NCBI GenBank assembly: GCA_964617955.1
Contig: CAZTXB010000001.1
Span: 1 to 64,000, forward strand
DNA from: JABWCE01 sp964617955
GTDB lineage: Bacteria; Bacteroidota; Bacteroidia; NS11-12g; UBA9320
Direction of reading: 5' to 3'
Length of the DNA stretch: 64,000 bases
Positions 61,324 to 64,000 of this stretch are shown in pieces (the stretch's first letter is position 1; the number at the start of each line of letters is the position of its first letter). Position numbers and translations under genes: made by a program. The notes beneath the pieces were generated by a model. The model did no database searches. It worked only from the letters and a program-made list of their open reading frames with translations, and was not told where the DNA came from.

Positions 61324-64000
61324 TTATCGGATGACTGTAACTTCTCCCCGGGTTGAATAGCGAAATCCGTCGGCGTATATAAATTCAACGGTGAATATAT
61401 AAACCCCAGCCTGTACCAAGGCATGGTTGTAAGTCCCATTCCATCCCATATTCCGGTCTCTTGACTCAAAAATTTGCTCACCCCAGCGGTTAAATATTCT
61501 TAAAACATACTGCTCACATCCTTCAACGTTATAAGGATTGAACGTTTCGTTGAGCAAATCACCATTAGGCGTAAAGGCATTTTCGTGATGGAGCTGACCC
61601 AATTTAGGGAAAATATAAAAAACCTCGGAGGCGGTATCCGCACACCCATAATCTCCTGTAACCGTGAGCAGTATTCTGCCGTTAAAAAACCTTGGAAGCG
61701 TCACCAATGGCTTGGCTCCTATTTGTTTTGTGCCATCGGGGAAGCGCCACTCATAAAGTGCGTATCCGCTGTTTTTGGGAATGAGTTCGACATAGTTGTT
61801 CTGGAAATCGCTGCGTAACTTTTCAATGGTAAATCCTGCTTCGGGCTGAGGAACGATTAATACCGGGGCTGATTTATACAGGCCATAACAGTTTAGTTTG
61901 TCTTTTATGCTCAGTTCAGGTCGGTATAATCCAGGTTTTAAATAAAGGTGTGAAGTATAACCGCTGAAAATGGGGTCAAATCGGCTGCCGTCGCCCATAT
62001 TCCACATCCACTGCACAATGGGTTGTCCTTTGGTTTGGATGGCCTTGAGCTCGACTCTCTCGCCCAGGCAAAGGGTGTCGCCGAGGAAGTTGGCCTCCGG
62101 ATTTTCGACCACCATCACGTTGCGCTTCATGCTGTCGACGCAACCGTTCAGTGATTTAATGGTGAAAAGAACAGTTTGAGGGCCAATGGTTTTGAATGTA
62201 TGATTTTTTAAATCGGCAATAGAGGCAATCAAGGTGGTGTTGTCGAAATAATTAAATTCTGAAATAAGGTCTCCGGGCGCTTGTGAGCTGTTGGTAAAGT
62301 CGAAGGATTGATCGTTGAAGCACTGGGTATCCTTGTTAACTTTAAAATCGGCCTGAAGTGGCGGCAAAATCTCTATGCTTTTTTCTGCACTGTCGACACA
62401 TCCATATCGGTTTGTTTCCACCAATTTGAGTGTGTATTTTCCCTGAGGCGTAAGATTTGTGAATTTTATTTTTGTTGAATCCCTGATCATCAGATTCTGA
62501 TTCAGGTACCATGCGCGCGGATTCGTTTTTTCCTGGATCCCGCTGTTTATCTCGAAATAATTCATGCTAAAACATTGAATGGTGTCGTTGATTGTGAAAT
62601 TCACCACGGGTTGAGGAATTACGTGGAAATACCGCACCGTCCTGTCCTCGCATAAGGCCAAATCTTTAATATGAAGGATCACGCTGTCTTTGCCTCCACC
62701 GCTCAATGGGATAGGATTGGGTTGAAAAGCGGAGTCGATGCCGCGGTGCATCCAATAGGTTTTGTACTTCCCGTTATAAAATTGAGAACGGTCGCTTATG
62801 CCCACCGATTTTTGATTTAAACAGAGGGTATCCCCAGGTGTAAAAACAAAGTCGGCTTTAGGGGGGGTAAGAATATTCACTTTGTGCACCACCGAGTCGG
62901 GGAAGCATCCTGCGAAAGGTGAGTTCACTTTGAGTTTCACTTTATATCGGCCCGGTGAAAGGTACTGTACCGGCATGGGTTGCTGTGCATTTGAAAAAAT
63001 GCCGTTCCCGAAATCCCATACGTAATTTAGTTTTGCGCCAATCGAAGAGTCTTTCACCTCCACCGAATTGTTGTTCAAACATTGCACAGAATCGAGCAGT
63101 CTGAAATACGCCCTTGCATTGTCGATCACTTTCAGTTTTTTGGTGAGCGAATCCACACATCCCACAGCGGTGGTGGTTTTTAACTTTACAGTATAGGTGC
63201 CGGTATCGGTGAATCTGAAATTTTGTACAGGGTTTTGGCTGCTGGTTTTTCCATTGCCAAAATTCCACAGCAAGGTATAAGGGCCGGTTAAATTCTCGTC
63301 GACGGTGTGTTTAAAGGTCCATCTCGACAAAGCCAAGCACTTGATGCTGTCTTTCCCAAAATCGAACTTGGCCTTGGCGGCCGGCCAAACAATCAGAGAT
63401 GTTTTGATGGTGTCTCTGCATCCTTGAAAGGTTTCGGTGACGTATTTGTAATCGATAATTCCGTTTTCTGACACGTAGTCGTACTTAACCCGGGTTTTGA
63501 GTTTACCGCTGTCCGATTTGACCAGGGCATGACCGTCGATGGCCCAATAATAGCGCTGTACCTTTTGACAGCAGGAATAAGACAAATCCTTTATAGTGGC
63601 TGTATCTCCGTCGCAATATTTTTCCCTATCCATTACGGCGTCAATGTCGGTGTTCCAATTCACTGTCACTGGAATTTCTATGCGCGACTTGCAGGGGGCA
63701 TTTTTGGGATAAATATCGAGGTACACCATTAATTTTCCGGGTTGGCGGAAATGGTAATAAAAATTAGTGGTGTCGTAAAGGGTTACCCCTCCCGGAAAAA
63801 TCCAAGCCTTGTAAAGAATGGAGTCGTTGACCACATAGGAGGAATCACTAAATTTGAAAAGATTGTTGAGATGGCAATTGGAGAAGGTATCGACTTTAAC
63901 CGTTGATATCACCCCTACTTTCTTTACTTCGGCGCTGTCAACAAACTTACAGTAGCCGCTGGTATCGGTAGCGGTGACCTTTAATTTTTCGGTTTTGGTC
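61324..64000 (-). CDS. Large PKD-repeat protein with gliding-motility C-terminal domain (partial)
   Basis: The frame is open to the right edge, so the N-terminus is missing; 892 codons are visible. It has many tandem PKD/Ig-like modules with YVWDFGNGIFS, LLWNFGNGKTSS, YEWRFPDGTKQ and WMWNMGDGSRF, each with a paired Cys pattern. The end is a type B (CHU_C, gliding-motility-associated) T9SS sorting domain: ENAFTPNGDLLNETFNPYNVEG to RIFNRWGEQIFESRDRNMGWNGTY and a final VTVIR. Such proteins are surface adhesins of gliding or polymer-binding Bacteroidota. Confidence 0.9.
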   Translation of the reverse strand, partial: TKTEKLKVTATDTSGYCKFVDSAEVKKVGVISTVKVDTFSNCHLNNLFKFSDSSYVVNDSILYKAWIFPGGVTLYDTTNFYYHFRQPGKLMVYLDIYPKNAPCKSRIEIPVTVNWNTDIDAVMDREKYCDGDTATIKDLSYSCCQKVQRYYWAIDGHALVKSDSGKLKTRVKYDYVSENGIIDYKYVTETFQGCRDTIKTSLIVWPAAKAKFDFGKDSIKCLALSRWTFKHTVDENLTGPYTLLWNFGNGKTSSQNPVQNFRFTDTGTYTVKLKTTTAVGCVDSLTKKLKVIDNARAYFRLLDSVQCLNNNSVEVKDSSIGAKLNYVWDFGNGIFSNAQQPMPVQYLSPGRYKVKLKVNSPFAGCFPDSVVHKVNILTPPKADFVFTPGDTLCLNQKSVGISDRSQFYNGKYKTYWMHRGIDSAFQPNPIPLSGGGKDSVILHIKDLALCEDRTVRYFHVIPQPVVNFTINDTIQCFSMNYFEINSGIQEKTNPRAWYLNQNLMIRDSTKIKFTNLTPQGKYTLKLVETNRYGCVDSAEKSIEILPPLQADFKVNKDTQCFNDQSFDFTNSSQAPGDLISEFNYFDNTTLIASIADLKNHTFKTIGPQTVLFTIKSLNGCVDSMKRNVMVVENPEANFLGDTLCLGERVELKAIQTKGQPIVQWMWNMGDGSRFDPIFSGYTSHLYLKPGLYRPELSIKDKLNCYGLYKSAPVLIVPQPEAGFTIEKLRSDFQNNYVELIPKNSGYALYEWRFPDGTKQIGAKPLVTLPRFFNGRILLTVTGDYGCADTASEVFYIFPKLGQLHHENAFTPNGDLLNETFNPYNVEGCEQYVLRIFNRWGEQIFESRDRNMGWNGTYNHALVQAGVYIFTVEFIYADGFRYSTRGEVTVIR

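Noticed and set aside
1..64000. CRISPR arrays, tRNA or rRNA genes
   Set aside because: I scanned intergenic gaps by eye and saw no regularly spaced repeats and no cloverleaf-like sequences; a dedicated search could still find one that I missed.

Overview
The window looks like chromosomal DNA of a Bacteroidota bacterium, most likely an environmental, non-Bacteroides lineage. Six secreted proteins end in type IX secretion (T9SS) sorting domains: five of type A and one gliding-motility-associated type B domain. There are several 7TMR-DISM adenylate cyclases and beta-barrel proteins. Leaders are A-rich and lack Shine-Dalgarno sites, and some genes have TAnnTTTG-type promoter boxes. I found no rRNA, tRNA, CRISPR array, prophage or complete insertion sequence.

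Layout. (1) 1-9100, minus strand, is an RHS/YD-repeat polymorphic toxin locus. A 5'-truncated RHS gene with its own toxin tip (4469-9100) overlaps a lipoprotein immunity candidate. Next comes a shorter cassette with a different, metzincin-like tip (1982-3673) and its own lipoprotein immunity candidate, then an orphan core fragment (34-1029). Long, apparently exact nucleotide repeats link the three, with abrupt edges typical of recombination. (2) 9173-18124 holds an MBL hydrolase/PAS pair, a clan CD-like predicted peptidase, an SpoU methyltransferase, mutS and a subtilase. Two inverted copies of a 236-bp MITE flank the segment from the predicted peptidase to the subtilase. (3) 18125-23977, minus strand, is a four-gene operon: acetoacetate decarboxylase-like protein, 7-TM protein resembling PaxB/Pyr4 terpene cyclases, phytoene-desaturase-like flavoprotein and adenylate cyclase. 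It looks like an undescribed terpenoid or lipid pathway. (4) 24393-27278, minus strand, is a Family 2A encapsulin operon: shell protein, a small probable cargo or targeting protein, and a cysteine desulfurase with an N-terminal targeting-like extension. The known role of this family is sulfur storage.

(5) 27438-32105, minus strand, holds a secreted caspase-like protease paired with a DegP-like protease, and a TonB-domain protein. (6) 32159-45951, mostly plus strand, is housekeeping: aroB-aroA-aroC, an FtsE-like ATPase, rnhB, a thiolase, a cytochrome b-like protein, dtd, a prohibitin-like protein, plsY, clpS and a rhomboid protease, with a few envelope proteins of unknown role. (7) 46005-53718 holds four T9SS-exported proteins: an M1 aminopeptidase, a PKD protein, a C25-like/FN3 protein and a PKD/Ig adhesin-like protein. 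(8) 53787-57690 is a second adenylate-cyclase operon with two membrane proteins. (9) 57860-64000 holds map, an NFACT protein, an acyl-CoA dehydrogenase and a large PKD/gliding-motility protein that runs off the right edge.

The two most notable systems are the encapsulin operon with its apparently split or duplicated targeting domain, which sits next to the terpene-cyclase-like operon, and the RHS cassette array, which shows direct marks of recent recombination.
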